Translations under genes and position numbers: made by a program | Shown: in pieces, positions 14,511 through 23,728 of the stretch | Numbering within the stretch: the stretch's first letter is position 1 | Layout: the number at the start of each line of letters is the position of its first letter | Notes under the pieces: model-generated | The model's input: the letters and a program-made list of their open reading frames with translations, nothing else | What the model was told of the DNA's origin: nothing | Databases searched by the model: none | From: JAIVJZ01 sp035645695 | GTDB taxonomy: Bacteria > Acidobacteriota > Blastocatellia > Pyrinomonadales > Pyrinomonadaceae | Length of the DNA: 64,000 bases | Direction of reading: 5' to 3' | NCBI GenBank assembly: GCA_035645695.1 | Contig: DASQMC010000080.1 | Span: forward strand, 47,580 to 111,579

Positions 14511-15902
14511 TCACGCGCCGCTTGATCCGCCCGCATCGCCTGCCGCGGCCGTCGCCTTCGGGATGAAATAACCGACGGTGCGGTTGTCTTCCATGAAGTA
14601 ACGACGCGCGACGCGCTGCACGTCCGAGACCGTGACGCGCGCGATGTTGGCCGCGTAGTCTTTGTAGAAACGCCAGTCGGCGACGGCCTCGGCCTCCGAC
14701 ATCTGCGAGGCTATGTCGGACGTGCCGTCGCGGTTGTAAGCCACCTGCGCGATGATCTGCTGCCTGGCCTTCTCCGCTTCCGCCTCCGGCACGTCCTCAG
14801 CCCCGACGCGCTCCAACTCCGCGAGGATCGCCGCTTCGACTTCGGACGGCGCGACGCCGGGGCTCACCGTGGCATAGACATTAAACAGGCCGGGGTCGCG
14901 AAACTGATCGCAGTTCGACGTGACGGTGACGGCCAGTTCCGTCTCGACGAGTGCTTGATAAAACCTGCTCGTGACGCCGTTCGATAACAGCGCCGAGAGC
15001 ACGACGAGCGGGTAGATGTCGTTTTCGGCGGGCGGGTTCGCGGCTCGCGCGGCGAGTTCGGCGTTCGAGAGCACGCCGAGTTGCCCGAGCACGGCGGGCG
15101 TGTGAAAGGCGATCTGCACGAGCGCGAGTTCGCCCGCTCGCTTGATCGTCACGCGCCGCTCGCCCTGCTGCGCGGGCTCGTCCGTGTAGACTTCCGGGAT
15201 GTCGTCTTCCGTCGCGGAAAACGCGCCGAAGTTTTCGTTGATCAACCGGAGCGTGGAGGTGCGATCGAAGTCGCCGACGACGATGACGGTGGCGTTGTTC
15301 GGGTGATAGAAAGTGTCGTAGAAGGCTTTGAGCCGCGCCGTCGGCACGTTCTCCACGTCGGCGCGCCAGCCGATGGTCGGGTGGTGATAAGGGTGCTCGC
15401 GAAAGGCCGTCGCGTAGACGGCTTCGTCGAGCACCATCATCGGCTCGTTCTGCCCGCGTTCGAGTTCGTTGCGCACGACGGTCATCTCGGATTGGCGATC
15501 CGCATCGGCGATGAAAGAGTTGCGCATGCGGTCGGCTTCGAGGCGGATGGCGAGTTCGAGTTTGTCGCTCGGCACGGTCTCGAAGTAGTTGGTGCGGTCA
15601 TACCATGTCGTGGCGTTGAAGTCCGCGCCGATCTTCTGGAGCGTGGCGGCGATCTGGGTGTTGCGGTCTTTGTTGAAGGTGGGCGTACCCTTGAACATCA
15701 TGTGTTCGAGGAGGTGCGTCGAGCCGGTGTAGCCGACGGCCTCGTTGCGCGAGCCGACCTTGTAGAGAACGCACACGGTCGCCACGGGCGCGACGCTGTT
15801 TTCCACGAGCAAAGCCTTCAGGTTGTTGGCGAGCCGGTACTCGCGTATGCCTTCGCCTTCGGCGACGAAGCTGATTCCGGCCGGGAGTTTCTCGTCCTGC
15901 AA
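14511..15902 (-). CDS. M16 zinc metallopeptidase, active subunit
   Basis: A 463-residue M16B peptidase. The zinc motif HLLEH is at residues 63-67 (H63, E66, H67), and NELERGQNEP about 75 residues later gives the third ligand region. The two-domain length suits a MPP-like half-protein that works with the inactive subunit encoded 170 bases downstream. Members degrade or process peptides; a substrate is not indicated. The start is a TTG with AAGGAG twelve bases upstream, so it is uncertain. No signal peptide is visible at this start. Confidence 0.88.
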   Translation of the reverse strand: MQDEKLPAGISFVAEGEGIREYRLANNLKALLVENSVAPVATVCVLYKVGSRNEAVGYTGSTHLLEHMMFKGTPTFNKDRNTQIAATLQKIGADFNATTWYDRTNYFETVPSDKLELAIRLEADRMRNSFIADADRQSEMTVVRNELERGQNEPMMVLDEAVYATAFREHPYHHPTIGWRADVENVPTARLKAFYDTFYHPNNATVIVVGDFDRTSTLRLINENFGAFSATEDDIPEVYTDEPAQQGERRVTIKRAGELALVQIAFHTPAVLGQLGVLSNAELAARAANPPAENDIYPLVVLSALLSNGVTSRFYQALVETELAVTVTSNCDQFRDPGLFNVYATVSPGVAPSEVEAAILAELERVGAEDVPEAEAEKARQQIIAQVAYNRDGTSDIASQMSEAEAVADWRFYKDYAANIARVTVSDVQRVARRYFMEDNRTVGYFIPKATAAAGDAGGSSGA

Positions 15903-16286
15903 AACTTCTCTGATCTCCTTAGTTGGATGTGAAGCGCTTGATATGCTAACAAACTTGGCGACGGAGTGCGAAACGGGCGGAGTTGCGGCCGGAGATGAGG
16001 GCTCGCCGGTTCGGCCGAATGATACCCGCGCCGCTTGTGCCCGCGCGACGCTCGCGGAAGGACGCGCGCCGAGAGTTTGAGCCTTAATGAACTCAAATTT
16101 GAGACATCATTTTAAATTCGAGATTCGCAGCTATTTTCCCACGCGACTCTTTGCGATTCTCTCGACTTTGCTCCGCGTCTCACAATGAAGAGTTACACGC
16201 GCCCTCGCCGGTCGGAGTTTTACACGCCCCGCCTTTGCAATATAAAGTACTTGACGAAACTGCCGGGAAGTCGTATCGTGCGTCTG
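15903..16286. other. Divergent intergenic stretch
   Basis: This 384-base stretch separates the M16 operon from the plus-strand membrane protein. It contains the promoter at 16251-16279. No RNA or further gene is recognised. Confidence 0.5.
16251..16279 (+). promoter_or_regulatory. Promoter of the membrane-protein/regulator pair, apparently leaderless
   Basis: TTGACG (16251-16256), a 17-bp spacer and TATCGT (16274-16279). Seven bases later is the ATG at 16287, which has no Shine-Dalgarno site, so transcription probably starts at the start codon. Confidence 0.5.
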
Positions 16287-16910
16287 ATGCCTGTCGTCAA
16301 ATTCACAAGCCTGCGCGAGGTCGAAGAACAAGAGCCGCCCGCACTGCACGCGCGGGCGATGGATAATTTGCGCTTCATTCGCGAAACGATGGAGAGCGCG
16401 GCGTCGTTTACGGCCGTCTCCGGCTGGGGCTTATGCGCGGTCGGCTTGACGGCGCTCGCGGCCTGCTACCTGGCGGTGCGGGCGACGGAGCGCGGCGCGT
16501 GGATCAAAATCTGGATCGCAGAGGCCGTGGTGTCGATCCTCATCTCGGTAGTGGCGATGAGCCGCAAGGCGCGTGCGGCGCAGCAGCCGCTATTGTCCAA
16601 GCCGGGGCGCAAACTTCTCTTCAACCTCGCCCCGCCGCTCTTCGTCGGCGCGCTGCTGACCGTGGTGCTCTCGCGCTACGGCACGGTGAGCGTGATCCGC
16701 CCGATGTGGTTGCTGCTCTACGGGGCGGGCGTGGTGACGGGCGGCGCATTCTCGGTCAAGATCGTGCCGGTCATGGGCTTATGCTTTATGCTCCTCGGCA
16801 CGTTCGCCCTCTTCAGCCCGGCCGCATGGGCGGACGCTTACATGGCCGCGGGCTTCGGGGGCCTGCACCTCGCGTTCGGCGTCATCATCGCAAGGAGGCA
16901 CGGTGGCTAA
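16287..16910 (+). CDS. Uncharacterised inner-membrane protein paired with a regulator
   Basis: A 207-residue protein. Residues 1-40 are soluble; then about six hydrophobic helices follow, including WGLCAVGLTALAACYLAV, IWIAEAVVSILISVVAM, PPLFVGALLTVVL, PMWLLLYGAGVVTGGAF and MGLCFMLLGTFALF. I set the start at the ATG at 16287 because the promoter leaves no room for the longer frame that opens at 16185. The next gene, a winged-helix regulator, overlaps its end by eight bases, so the two are translated together. Such membrane-protein/regulator pairs are common in Acidobacteria but uncharacterised as far as I know. Confidence 0.7.
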   Translation: MPVVKFTSLREVEEQEPPALHARAMDNLRFIRETMESAASFTAVSGWGLCAVGLTALAACYLAVRATERGAWIKIWIAEAVVSILISVVAMSRKARAAQQPLLSKPGRKLLFNLAPPLFVGALLTVVLSRYGTVSVIRPMWLLLYGAGVVTGGAFSVKIVPVMGLCFMLLGTFALFSPAAWADAYMAAGFGGLHLAFGVIIARRHGG

Positions 16911-17340
16911 AGGAAGCACACAAAGAAAAGGACGCGACGGCGCGGCGGCGGCGACTCGACGCGGCGAACTGCGCGAGGTCGGGCGGGCGACCGCTGCTGC
17001 TAATAATACTGCTGCGGCCATTCCAGACGAGAGACCGGCGACGAGCGCGGCGGAATTGGATCGTTTGATTCACGAACGCCTGCGGCTCGGCATCGTCAGC
17101 GCGCTGGCGGGCAATGCTTCGCTCACCTTCAACGAACTCAAAGAGATTTTGCAGACGACGGACGGCAACCTGAGCGTCCACGCGCGCAAACTCGAAGACG
17201 CCGGTTACGTCACCTGCGAGAAGTCTTTCGACGGCCGCACGCCGAAGACCGAGTTTCGCCTGACGGACGAAGGGCGGCGCGCTCTCACGCGCTACCTCGA
17301 CCACATGGAATCAATCATCCGCAAGGCGCGGGAACGTTAG
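16903..17340 (+). CDS. Winged-helix transcriptional regulator (HTH_34 type)
   Basis: A 145-residue protein. The first 45 residues are basic and Ala-rich; residues about 55-140 form the winged helix: IHERLRLGIVSALAGNASLTFNEL, then LQTTDGNLSVHARKLEDAGYV (recognition helix) and a wing TPKTEFRLTDEGRRAL. This is the ArsR/MarR-like single-domain class. The start is a GTG inside the end of the membrane-protein gene, with GGAGG five bases before it. It probably regulates its own operon in response to something sensed by, or acting on, its membrane partner. Confidence 0.8.
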   Translation: MAKGSTQRKGRDGAAAATRRGELREVGRATAAANNTAAAIPDERPATSAAELDRLIHERLRLGIVSALAGNASLTFNELKEILQTTDGNLSVHARKLEDAGYVTCEKSFDGRTPKTEFRLTDEGRRALTRYLDHMESIIRKARER

Positions 17341-17368
17341 GACTAAAATTTTTTTGCATGGAGACTTT

Positions 17369-18124
17369 ATGAAACAAAGGGCTTTGCAAACTTCGGCAGG
17401 TGAGGGCTTGCACGTCGCCGTCATCATGGACGGCAACGGGCGCTGGGCGCAGGCGCGTGGGCTCGGGCGCACGGCGGGGCACAGGGCGGGCGCGCAGGCC
17501 GTCGCCCGCGTGGTGGAGGCCGCGCCCCGTTGCGGCATCGGGACGCTGACGCTCTACGCGTTCTCGTCGGACAACTGGGGGCGTCCGCCGCGCGAAGTGT
17601 CGCTGCTGATGCGACTCCTCGGCCGTTACCTGAACGCGGAGACGGAGAAGATGGAGCGCCACGGCGTGCGCCTGACGGTGGTCGGGCGGCGCGACCGTCT
17701 GATGCCTCCGCTGCGTGCGGCAATCGAGAGGGCGGAAGCTAGAACCGCAGGCGGGCGCGCTCTCCGGCTGCGGCTCGCCGTTGACTACTCGTCGCGGGAA
17801 GCGATTTTGTGCGCCGCGAAAGTGTTGAACTCCGAGCGCAGATCGACGAGCCTCGTGACGCGTGAAGAGTTTGCGTGCCTGCTCGGCCGTGCGGTCAACG
17901 ACGCCGCGCCCGCGCGCGACGTGGACTTGTTGATTCGCACGGGCGGCGAACAGCGCGTCAGTGATTTTCTGTTATGGGAAAGCGCCTATGCCGAACTCTA
18001 TTTCACGCGCCGGATGTGGCCTGATTTCACGGCGGACGATCTGGCGTCGGCGGTCGCGGAGTTTCACGGGCGCGAAAGGCGTTTCGGCTGCGTGCCCGTC
18101 GCCACGACGGCGGCGACCGGATGA
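17369..18124 (+). CDS. uppS: Isoprenyl transferase (undecaprenyl diphosphate synthase family)
   Basis: A 251-residue cis-prenyltransferase. The catalytic Asp motif is VIMDGNGRWAQ near residues 18-28, followed by GHRAGAQAV, TLYAFSSDNWGRP, and in the C-terminal half the DLLIRTGGEQRVSDFLLWESAYAE block, all in normal order. It condenses isopentenyl diphosphate units to make the lipid carrier for cell-wall sugars. The ATG at 17369 has GGAG six bases upstream. It starts 28 bases after the regulator gene and may share its transcript. No cdsA or dxr follows, unlike in many genomes. Confidence 0.9.
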   Translation: MKQRALQTSAGEGLHVAVIMDGNGRWAQARGLGRTAGHRAGAQAVARVVEAAPRCGIGTLTLYAFSSDNWGRPPREVSLLMRLLGRYLNAETEKMERHGVRLTVVGRRDRLMPPLRAAIERAEARTAGGRALRLRLAVDYSSREAILCAAKVLNSERRSTSLVTREEFACLLGRAVNDAAPARDVDLLIRTGGEQRVSDFLLWESAYAELYFTRRMWPDFTADDLASAVAEFHGRERRFGCVPVATTAATG

Positions 18125-18319
18125 TATCGCGGCTGAGGGAATTTGAGAGATAGGCTCTCGAAAATTAAAGCGGCGGCGAGACGGACTTTGGAACGAGCAT
18201 GAAGAAGCGGCGAGCCGGACGTTGGGACGAGCGCGGTGAAGCGTTGAGCCGGATGTTGGAACGTGTGCGGAGAGTGAGCGTGTAACTGCATTAAGGTCGG
18301 TACGAAGACGGAGGCGCGT

Positions 18320-20491
18320 ATGAGCAATCGGACGAAGTTGGGGTTGAACATTCTGGGAGCGGCGTTGTTGTTGGGCGTGCTCGGCGACGCGCTGCTGCGC
18401 GAAACGCCGTGGGGCTTGAACGTCTTTTTGTGGACGGGCGCGCTCGTGGCGGCGATGTGTGTTTTGCACGGTCGCTTCGCGGGGCGCGCGAGTTGGCGCG
18501 CGGACGGCGGGTGGCTGTTGCTGCCCGCCCTCTTCTTCGCGGCGGCCTTCGCGTGGCGCGATTCGGCGACGCTGAAGATGCTCGACGGGCTGGCTCTGTT
18601 CACCGCCTTCGCGTTGCTCGCATGGCGCGCGCGCGGGCGGAAGATACGGCTCGGCGGAGTGGCCGAGTACGCTCTGGGTCTGGGTCATGCGGCGTTCGAC
18701 GTGATGTTCGCGAGTCTGCCGCTCGTCATCAGCGACGTGCAATGGGCGTCGATCCCGCGCAACGGTGTGATGCGTCACGCGTGGGCGGCGGCGCGCGGAT
18801 TGGTCATCGCCGTGCCTCTGCTGCTGATTTTCTGCGCGCTGTTGATGGCGGCCGATGCCGTGTTTGACGGGATCATGCGGCAGACGTTTGCACTCGACGC
18901 GGACGCGCTCTTTTCGCACTTCTTCCTGGCGCTCTTGTTCGCGTGGATGACGGGCGGATTTCTGCGCGGCATGATGTCGGCCGAAGAGACGGCGGCCGTT
19001 GTTTCGGAGGCCGCGCCCGTCGCCTACACTTCGATCACGGTTGACGACGATAAACGACACGGAGCGGCATCGCCGGGGACGACGCCTGAAAGCGAATCAA
19101 ACGCACACAGGCAACCGCCGGAGAGCGTGGTGGTCGAAGGCGGCGCCGTGGCGGCGGCGGCGGTGGATGGCAATAGCGGCGTTGAAGGGAAAAAGCCTGA
19201 CGGTGGCGGGAACCCGGAAGGCATTGCATACAGCGGCGTCCGGGTGGCGAGAGAAGACGGGCGCGGACGAGCAAGCGGAGCGACGACGGACGCGGCACAA
19301 GCGGCGGCGGACGGGGCGCATGCAACGGCGGGCGGGGCGCATGCAACGGCAGGCGAGGCGAGAGCCGCGGCAGGCGAGGCGGGAGCGGCGGCAACGACGC
19401 GGCAAGGGTTTTCGCTCGGCGCGGTCGAGGTCGGCGTGGTGTTGGGACTGCTGAACGTCTTGTTCGCCTGTTTCGTCGCCGTGCAGTTTCGCTACTTCTT
19501 CGGCGGCGCGGCGCGCGTCATGTCCATCACGGAACTGACCTACTCGGAGTACGCGCGGCGCGGCTTCTTCGAGTTGACGTGGGTGGCGGGGCTGGTGCTG
19601 CCGCTCCTGCTCGGCATGCACGCGTTGCTCAGAAAAGATAGTCTCGCGGCCGGGCGCATCTTTCGCCCGCTGGCCGGGGCGCAGGTCGGGCTGTTGTTCG
19701 TCATCATGGCCTCGGCGGTGGCGCGCATGCGTCTCTACCAGAGCGAGTACGGGCTGACGGAACTGCGCCTCTACACGACCGCCTTCATGTTCTGGCTCGG
19801 CCTCGTCTTCGTCTGGTTCGCGTGGACGGTGCTTGTGCGCAACGCCCGACAGCGTTTCGCCTGCGGCGCGCTCGTCGCCGCCTTCGTCACCGTCGGATTA
19901 CTGCACCTCGTCAACCCGGACGCCTACATCGTGCGCGCCAACGCGGCGCACGCGCGCGCGGGGCATCCCTTCGATGCGGAATATGCCGCATGGTTGAGCG
20001 CCGACGCCATGCCGACGCTGATCTCCGTGCTGCCCTCACTCAGTCGCGACGAGCGTTGCCGCGTGGAGGGCGCGCTGGGGCAAGGCTGGACATCCGCCGC
20101 CGTGTATGCGGAAGACTGGCGCGCGTGGAACCTGGCACGCTGGCGCGCGCGGCGCGCGGTGGCGAAGCACATGAGCGCTTCGAGCGAAACCTACTGCCCG
20201 CCGCCCGCGAGCAGCGTCCCCGTCAATGCCTCCACGAGCGCGCCCGATGCTCCTCCTCCTCCGGCTCCGGCGACGAACGCTACCTCCGCGGCAGGCACGA
20301 CGCCCGGCAACGCGACGCCCGGCAACGCGATGGCCGCGACGGCCGACGCGTCGAAGCTACGCGTGCTCGCCGAAACTAAAGCGGGGACGCCCGTCGCGTC
20401 GAAAGCGGAGCAGGCGATGATGCGCCGCAACGGGAAGACAAAACAGCATGACCGGACGCGCGCCGCAAAGAGGGCGAAACGCGTCGATTGA
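18320..20491 (+). CDS. DUF4173-type polytopic membrane protein
   Basis: A 723-residue membrane protein. Several hydrophobic helices occupy residues 5-225, then a long hydrophilic loop (about 230-365) rich in Ala/Gly and containing a 7-residue repeat, then the conserved part (370-560) with FRYFFGG, LTYSEYARRGFFEL and VARMRLYQSEYGLTELRLY, which is the DUF4173 signature. The C-terminal 150 residues are soluble and Ala/Thr/Pro-rich. GGAGG lies six bases before the ATG. The function of the family is unknown to me. The loop repeat suggests it tolerates length change. Confidence 0.8.
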   Translation: MSNRTKLGLNILGAALLLGVLGDALLRETPWGLNVFLWTGALVAAMCVLHGRFAGRASWRADGGWLLLPALFFAAAFAWRDSATLKMLDGLALFTAFALLAWRARGRKIRLGGVAEYALGLGHAAFDVMFASLPLVISDVQWASIPRNGVMRHAWAAARGLVIAVPLLLIFCALLMAADAVFDGIMRQTFALDADALFSHFFLALLFAWMTGGFLRGMMSAEETAAVVSEAAPVAYTSITVDDDKRHGAASPGTTPESESNAHRQPPESVVVEGGAVAAAAVDGNSGVEGKKPDGGGNPEGIAYSGVRVAREDGRGRASGATTDAAQAAADGAHATAGGAHATAGEARAAAGEAGAAATTRQGFSLGAVEVGVVLGLLNVLFACFVAVQFRYFFGGAARVMSITELTYSEYARRGFFELTWVAGLVLPLLLGMHALLRKDSLAAGRIFRPLAGAQVGLLFVIMASAVARMRLYQSEYGLTELRLYTTAFMFWLGLVFVWFAWTVLVRNARQRFACGALVAAFVTVGLLHLVNPDAYIVRANAAHARAGHPFDAEYAAWLSADAMPTLISVLPSLSRDERCRVEGALGQGWTSAAVYAEDWRAWNLARWRARRAVAKHMSASSETYCPPPASSVPVNASTSAPDAPPPPAPATNATSAAGTTPGNATPGNAMAATADASKLRVLAETKAGTPVASKAEQAMMRRNGKTKQHDRTRAAKRAKRVD
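19307..19390 (+). repeat. Four 21-bp tandem units within the DUF4173 gene
   Basis: Four adjacent 21-bp units (19307-19327, 19328-19348, 19349-19369, 19370-19390) encode 7-residue repeats such as GGAHATA and GEARAAA. The first two are almost identical. The unit keeps the frame, so unit-number changes would only lengthen the loop. Confidence 0.8.
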
Positions 20492-20503
20492 TCGCCCGTC
20501 CGG

Positions 20504-21856
20504 CTAATCTTCCAGCACGACGAGGGCGGTTTCGCCGCCGCCCGAAGAGACGTTGCACAGCGAGGACGCGGAGAGACGGACGAGCGCGCCTTCCGCCTCT
20601 CCGCGAAAGAGGTAGGGGTTGAAATCCACGAACATCTCTTCGTGCGTCAGACTTTGTTCCGAAAATACCCCCATCCGCACCTTCCGCACGGGCGCGCGCT
20701 CCTGCACGACGTAAGAGGCCGCGAGCGCATGCGTGATGGCGCGCTCCCAATCGGCCGCGCCCGTCTCCCAACCGATCACGACGCCCGCCCCGCCGTAATC
20801 GTCGTTCGGCTTCAACACCAGACGCTCGCGCTCGCGCCGCAGTATTTCTAAGAGCTGATCTTCCGAGCCGTCGAACGTGGTGAGACCGGCGCGCACGCGG
20901 CGCGTCCAGGGGATATGACGCCGGATGGCGTCGAGTTCGGCGGGCGTGAACAGGTGCGCGTAGGCCGGAGAACTGAGCACCGCGAAGCCGAGTTTCTTGT
21001 GTGCGAGCTTGGCGCGAAACGAGTTCACCATGCAAACCTTGCGTTCGGCGTAGGCGCGCGAGAGCGGGTGCGTCTCGTCGAACCGTTCCAGGAATTCGTG
21101 GATCACGACGCGCTTGTAGAGGATGTCTATGCGGAAATCTCCGGCGCGCAAATGAACGCCGTCGAAGGCGAGGGCGCGCGGGTCGGCGATTGTCGTCGGG
21201 TAGCCCTCGACGGAGAAGTAGTCTTGCAGGATGCGAAACTCGCTCTCGGTCGATACGCCTTCCCAGTCGACGATGGCGATCTGCGGGCGTTCCGCCGTGC
21301 CGCCCCACTCGCGATAGACTTCGAGAAGCGTCGAGAGCAGGCGCGCGTGCGGGCGCGGCAGCCAGTGCCGGTAGCGCGCGAGAAATTCGCGCATGTGCGG
21401 GAGCGCGAAAAAGACGCGTTCTAGTTGCGACTGGTCGGCTATGCCCGCGGGGTTCTCCGCGTTGTATTCGAGAAACTGAAACTCGTCGCCGTTCAAATAG
21501 GCGTCGAGACGGCTGGTGACGCACGCGTACCCGTAGCCGGGATCAATGCGCGCCATGCGCGCCTCGCTCGCGGTGAGGTCGAGTTCGGCGAGCAGTTCAT
21601 CATCCGCGAGCGCGGCCTCGATCAGGCGTTCAAATGCGCCCGCAAGCACGCGCGCCGCGCGCCCGACCGCGTCGTACTGAGAGCGCGCGACGACGAGCGG
21701 GCGCAGGAAGGGACACACGACGCGCTCGTCGTGTAGAAGCCCGCGCGTGCGCTGTTCTGCGTTGAGGCGTGCGAAGAGTTCCGGGTTGACGGTCGTGTCG
21801 TCGGCGATGCGACGTTCGAGCCACGCTATGGCGTCGGCAAGCGTTTGAGATGACAT
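20504..21856 (-). CDS. ATP-grasp protein related to circularly permuted/glutathionylspermidine-synthase-like enzymes
   Basis: A 450-residue protein. The middle has FQFLEYNAENPAG and IAIVDWEG; the C-terminal third has RERLVLKPNDDYGGAGVVIGW, which is the ATP-grasp lysine/glycine-rich loop, then a VVQERAP strand and FVDFNPYLFRG with acidic metal ligands. This order suits uncharacterised ATP-grasp enzymes that join a carboxylate to an amine. No partner gene such as an amidase is adjacent, so the substrate is unknown. It converges on the DUF4173 gene with 12 bases between. Confidence 0.7.
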   Translation of the reverse strand: MSSQTLADAIAWLERRIADDTTVNPELFARLNAEQRTRGLLHDERVVCPFLRPLVVARSQYDAVGRAARVLAGAFERLIEAALADDELLAELDLTASEARMARIDPGYGYACVTSRLDAYLNGDEFQFLEYNAENPAGIADQSQLERVFFALPHMREFLARYRHWLPRPHARLLSTLLEVYREWGGTAERPQIAIVDWEGVSTESEFRILQDYFSVEGYPTTIADPRALAFDGVHLRAGDFRIDILYKRVVIHEFLERFDETHPLSRAYAERKVCMVNSFRAKLAHKKLGFAVLSSPAYAHLFTPAELDAIRRHIPWTRRVRAGLTTFDGSEDQLLEILRRERERLVLKPNDDYGGAGVVIGWETGAADWERAITHALAASYVVQERAPVRKVRMGVFSEQSLTHEEMFVDFNPYLFRGEAEGALVRLSASSLCNVSSGGGETALVVLED

Positions 21857-22188
21857 AGTTATAACTCCCGCTGTCGAGACCTCGCGCCCGCGCCGACGAG
21901 ATTAAATCGACACGCCGGAGGGCGGTCGTCAGGTTGAGCGTGCGATTACTATGGATAGGGACGACGAGGCCGAACGTTTCTCGCGCGCTATCTTCGTGAA
22001 TAGCCGTCAGGTCTGTCAAACAACTTTCGCGCCGGGCGTGCGTTGGCGGCCTGACCGGAAGTTGGTCTAAGATGACGTTCAGCTAAATGAGGCGCGCGAC
22101 AATTTAATCGGGCAGCGTTCGCCGGGGAAAGACATGCGCGGCGTCGTGCCGGGATGCGCGGCGAAACAGACCGGGAGGGGTGGCGAAG
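21857..22188. other. Divergent intergenic stretch
   Basis: This stretch separates the ATP-grasp gene and the M48 gene, which are divergent. It should hold both promoters, but no clear -35/-10 pair, repeat or RNA was seen. Confidence 0.4.
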
Positions 22189-23640
22189 ATGTTGAAGCGT
22201 CGGCGAAAGAGTGTGGCCTTCGTGCTGGCTGCCGTATTCGTGTTGGGGCAGTTGGGTTGCAGCAACCTGTTTTCGGGGCGCGGCGAGGGCGAGCGGGGCG
22301 GCAAGCCCGCGCCGCATTTTAAACCCGGCTTCAACCTCTTCAGTCCCGAACAGGACATCGAACTCGGCAAACGCTCCGCCCAGCAGATGGCGCAGGAGAT
22401 GCCGCTCCTGAATGACGAGGCGATTGTTACTTACATCCGCCAACTTGGCGCGAACCTCGCGTCGCGCGCGTCCGGCCACAAGTTCCCTTACCAGTTCAAC
22501 GTCGTGGCGACGAAAGAGTTGAACGCGTTCGCGCTGCCGGGCGGCTTCATCTTCATCAACGCGGGCGCAATCGCGGCGGCGAAGAACGAGGGCGAACTCG
22601 CGGGCGTCATCGCGCACGAGATCACGCACGTCGCCCTGCGCCACGGGACGAATCAGGCCTCGAAAGCCTACATCGCGCAAAAGGGACTGGGCGTCATCGG
22701 CGCGATCACGGGCGACGATTCCGACATCGGGCAGGTCATCAACTCCGTCGGCGGCGCGGGCGCAAACATGCTCTTCCTGCGCTTCGGCCGCACCGCCGAG
22801 AAACAGGCCGACCTCGAAGGCGCGCGCATCATGGCCGAGAGCGGCTACGACCCGCGCGACATGGCGAACTTCTTCAAGACCCTCCAGACGCAGGGCGGCC
22901 AGCGCACGCCCGAGTTCTTAAGCGACCATCCAGACCCCGGCAACCGCGTCGCCGCCATCACGAACGCGCTGCCCTCTCTGCGCGTGAGCGACAAGCCGGT
23001 GCGCGACACGCAGGCGTTCAATAGCGTCAAGGCGCGTCTTGAAGGACGCCGCGCCGCAGGCTCGCTCAACTCGACCGCCGTGCCCGAGCGCACAGGCCCG
23101 CGCGACCCGACGAGCAACACCCCCGGCACCGCAGCTCGCCCCGCGCCGCCCGCCCCGTCCTTCCAACCCTTCCGCGCGGGCGACAATTCTTTCGCCTTCC
23201 AGTACCCGGCCAACTGGGACGCGCTCTCCTCGGGCGACGACGGCGACGCTCAGATGATCTTCGCCCCGAAAGGCGCATACGGAAAACAGGGCGAAGCGCT
23301 CGTCGTCACGCACGGCATTTTCATCGGCGCGGTCGCGCCCGCCGATAGCGATCTGGCGCGCGCCAACGCGGCTTACGTCCAACAGCAACTCGACATCAAC
23401 GCCGACTTCCGCGTCACGCGCCAACCGCAACGTATCGTGATCGGCGGGCGCGAAGGCTACGCGACCATGCTTGCCGGGCCGTCCGTCGTCACAGGCGTCA
23501 CCGAAGTTGACATCATCTACACGACTGCCACCGCCGACGGGCGACTCTTCTACCTGATCACGATGGCTCCCGAAGACGAGTTTGAATCCTACCAACCCGC
23601 TTTTCAACAGATCATCGAGAGCCTGCAACTAGCGCGATAA
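22189..23640 (+). CDS. M48-family metalloprotease, lipoprotein
   Basis: A 483-residue protein. The N-terminus is a lipoprotein signal with the lipobox LGC near residue 24. The zinc motif HEITH is at residues 143-147, with the downstream Glu region KQADLEGARIMAESGYDP. Residues about 285-325 are a Pro/Ala linker and the last 160 residues form a separate domain (FAFQYPANWDAL...) unlike the TPR found in BepA. The family works in envelope protein quality control. GGGAGG lies upstream of the ATG at 22189; a GTG nine bases earlier is too close to it. A hairpin at 23647-23680 follows. Confidence 0.9.
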   Translation: MLKRRRKSVAFVLAAVFVLGQLGCSNLFSGRGEGERGGKPAPHFKPGFNLFSPEQDIELGKRSAQQMAQEMPLLNDEAIVTYIRQLGANLASRASGHKFPYQFNVVATKELNAFALPGGFIFINAGAIAAAKNEGELAGVIAHEITHVALRHGTNQASKAYIAQKGLGVIGAITGDDSDIGQVINSVGGAGANMLFLRFGRTAEKQADLEGARIMAESGYDPRDMANFFKTLQTQGGQRTPEFLSDHPDPGNRVAAITNALPSLRVSDKPVRDTQAFNSVKARLEGRRAAGSLNSTAVPERTGPRDPTSNTPGTAARPAPPAPSFQPFRAGDNSFAFQYPANWDALSSGDDGDAQMIFAPKGAYGKQGEALVVTHGIFIGAVAPADSDLARANAAYVQQQLDINADFRVTRQPQRIVIGGREGYATMLAGPSVVTGVTEVDIIYTTATADGRLFYLITMAPEDEFESYQPAFQQIIESLQLAR

Positions 23641-23646
23641 AAAATT

Positions 23647-23680
23647 AGCGGCGGACGACACGTCGAGGTCATCCGCCGCT
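23647..23680 (+). terminator. Hairpin terminator after the M48 gene
   Basis: AGCGGCGGA (23647-23655) pairs with TCCGCCGCT (23672-23680); TTCGTT follows. The nearby solo hicB gene is on the other strand, so the hairpin may serve both directions. Confidence 0.6.
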
Positions 23681-23728
23681 TTCGTTGAAGGTCAATGGGC
23701 AGGACGTTAGGCGAATATCCCGTCAAAG

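Noticed and set aside
20376..21524. Long minus-strand frame of 382 codons opposite/over the ATP-grasp gene
   Set aside because: It is an out-of-frame shadow of the ATP-grasp gene in GC-rich DNA, with Arg/Ala-rich composition and no motif.
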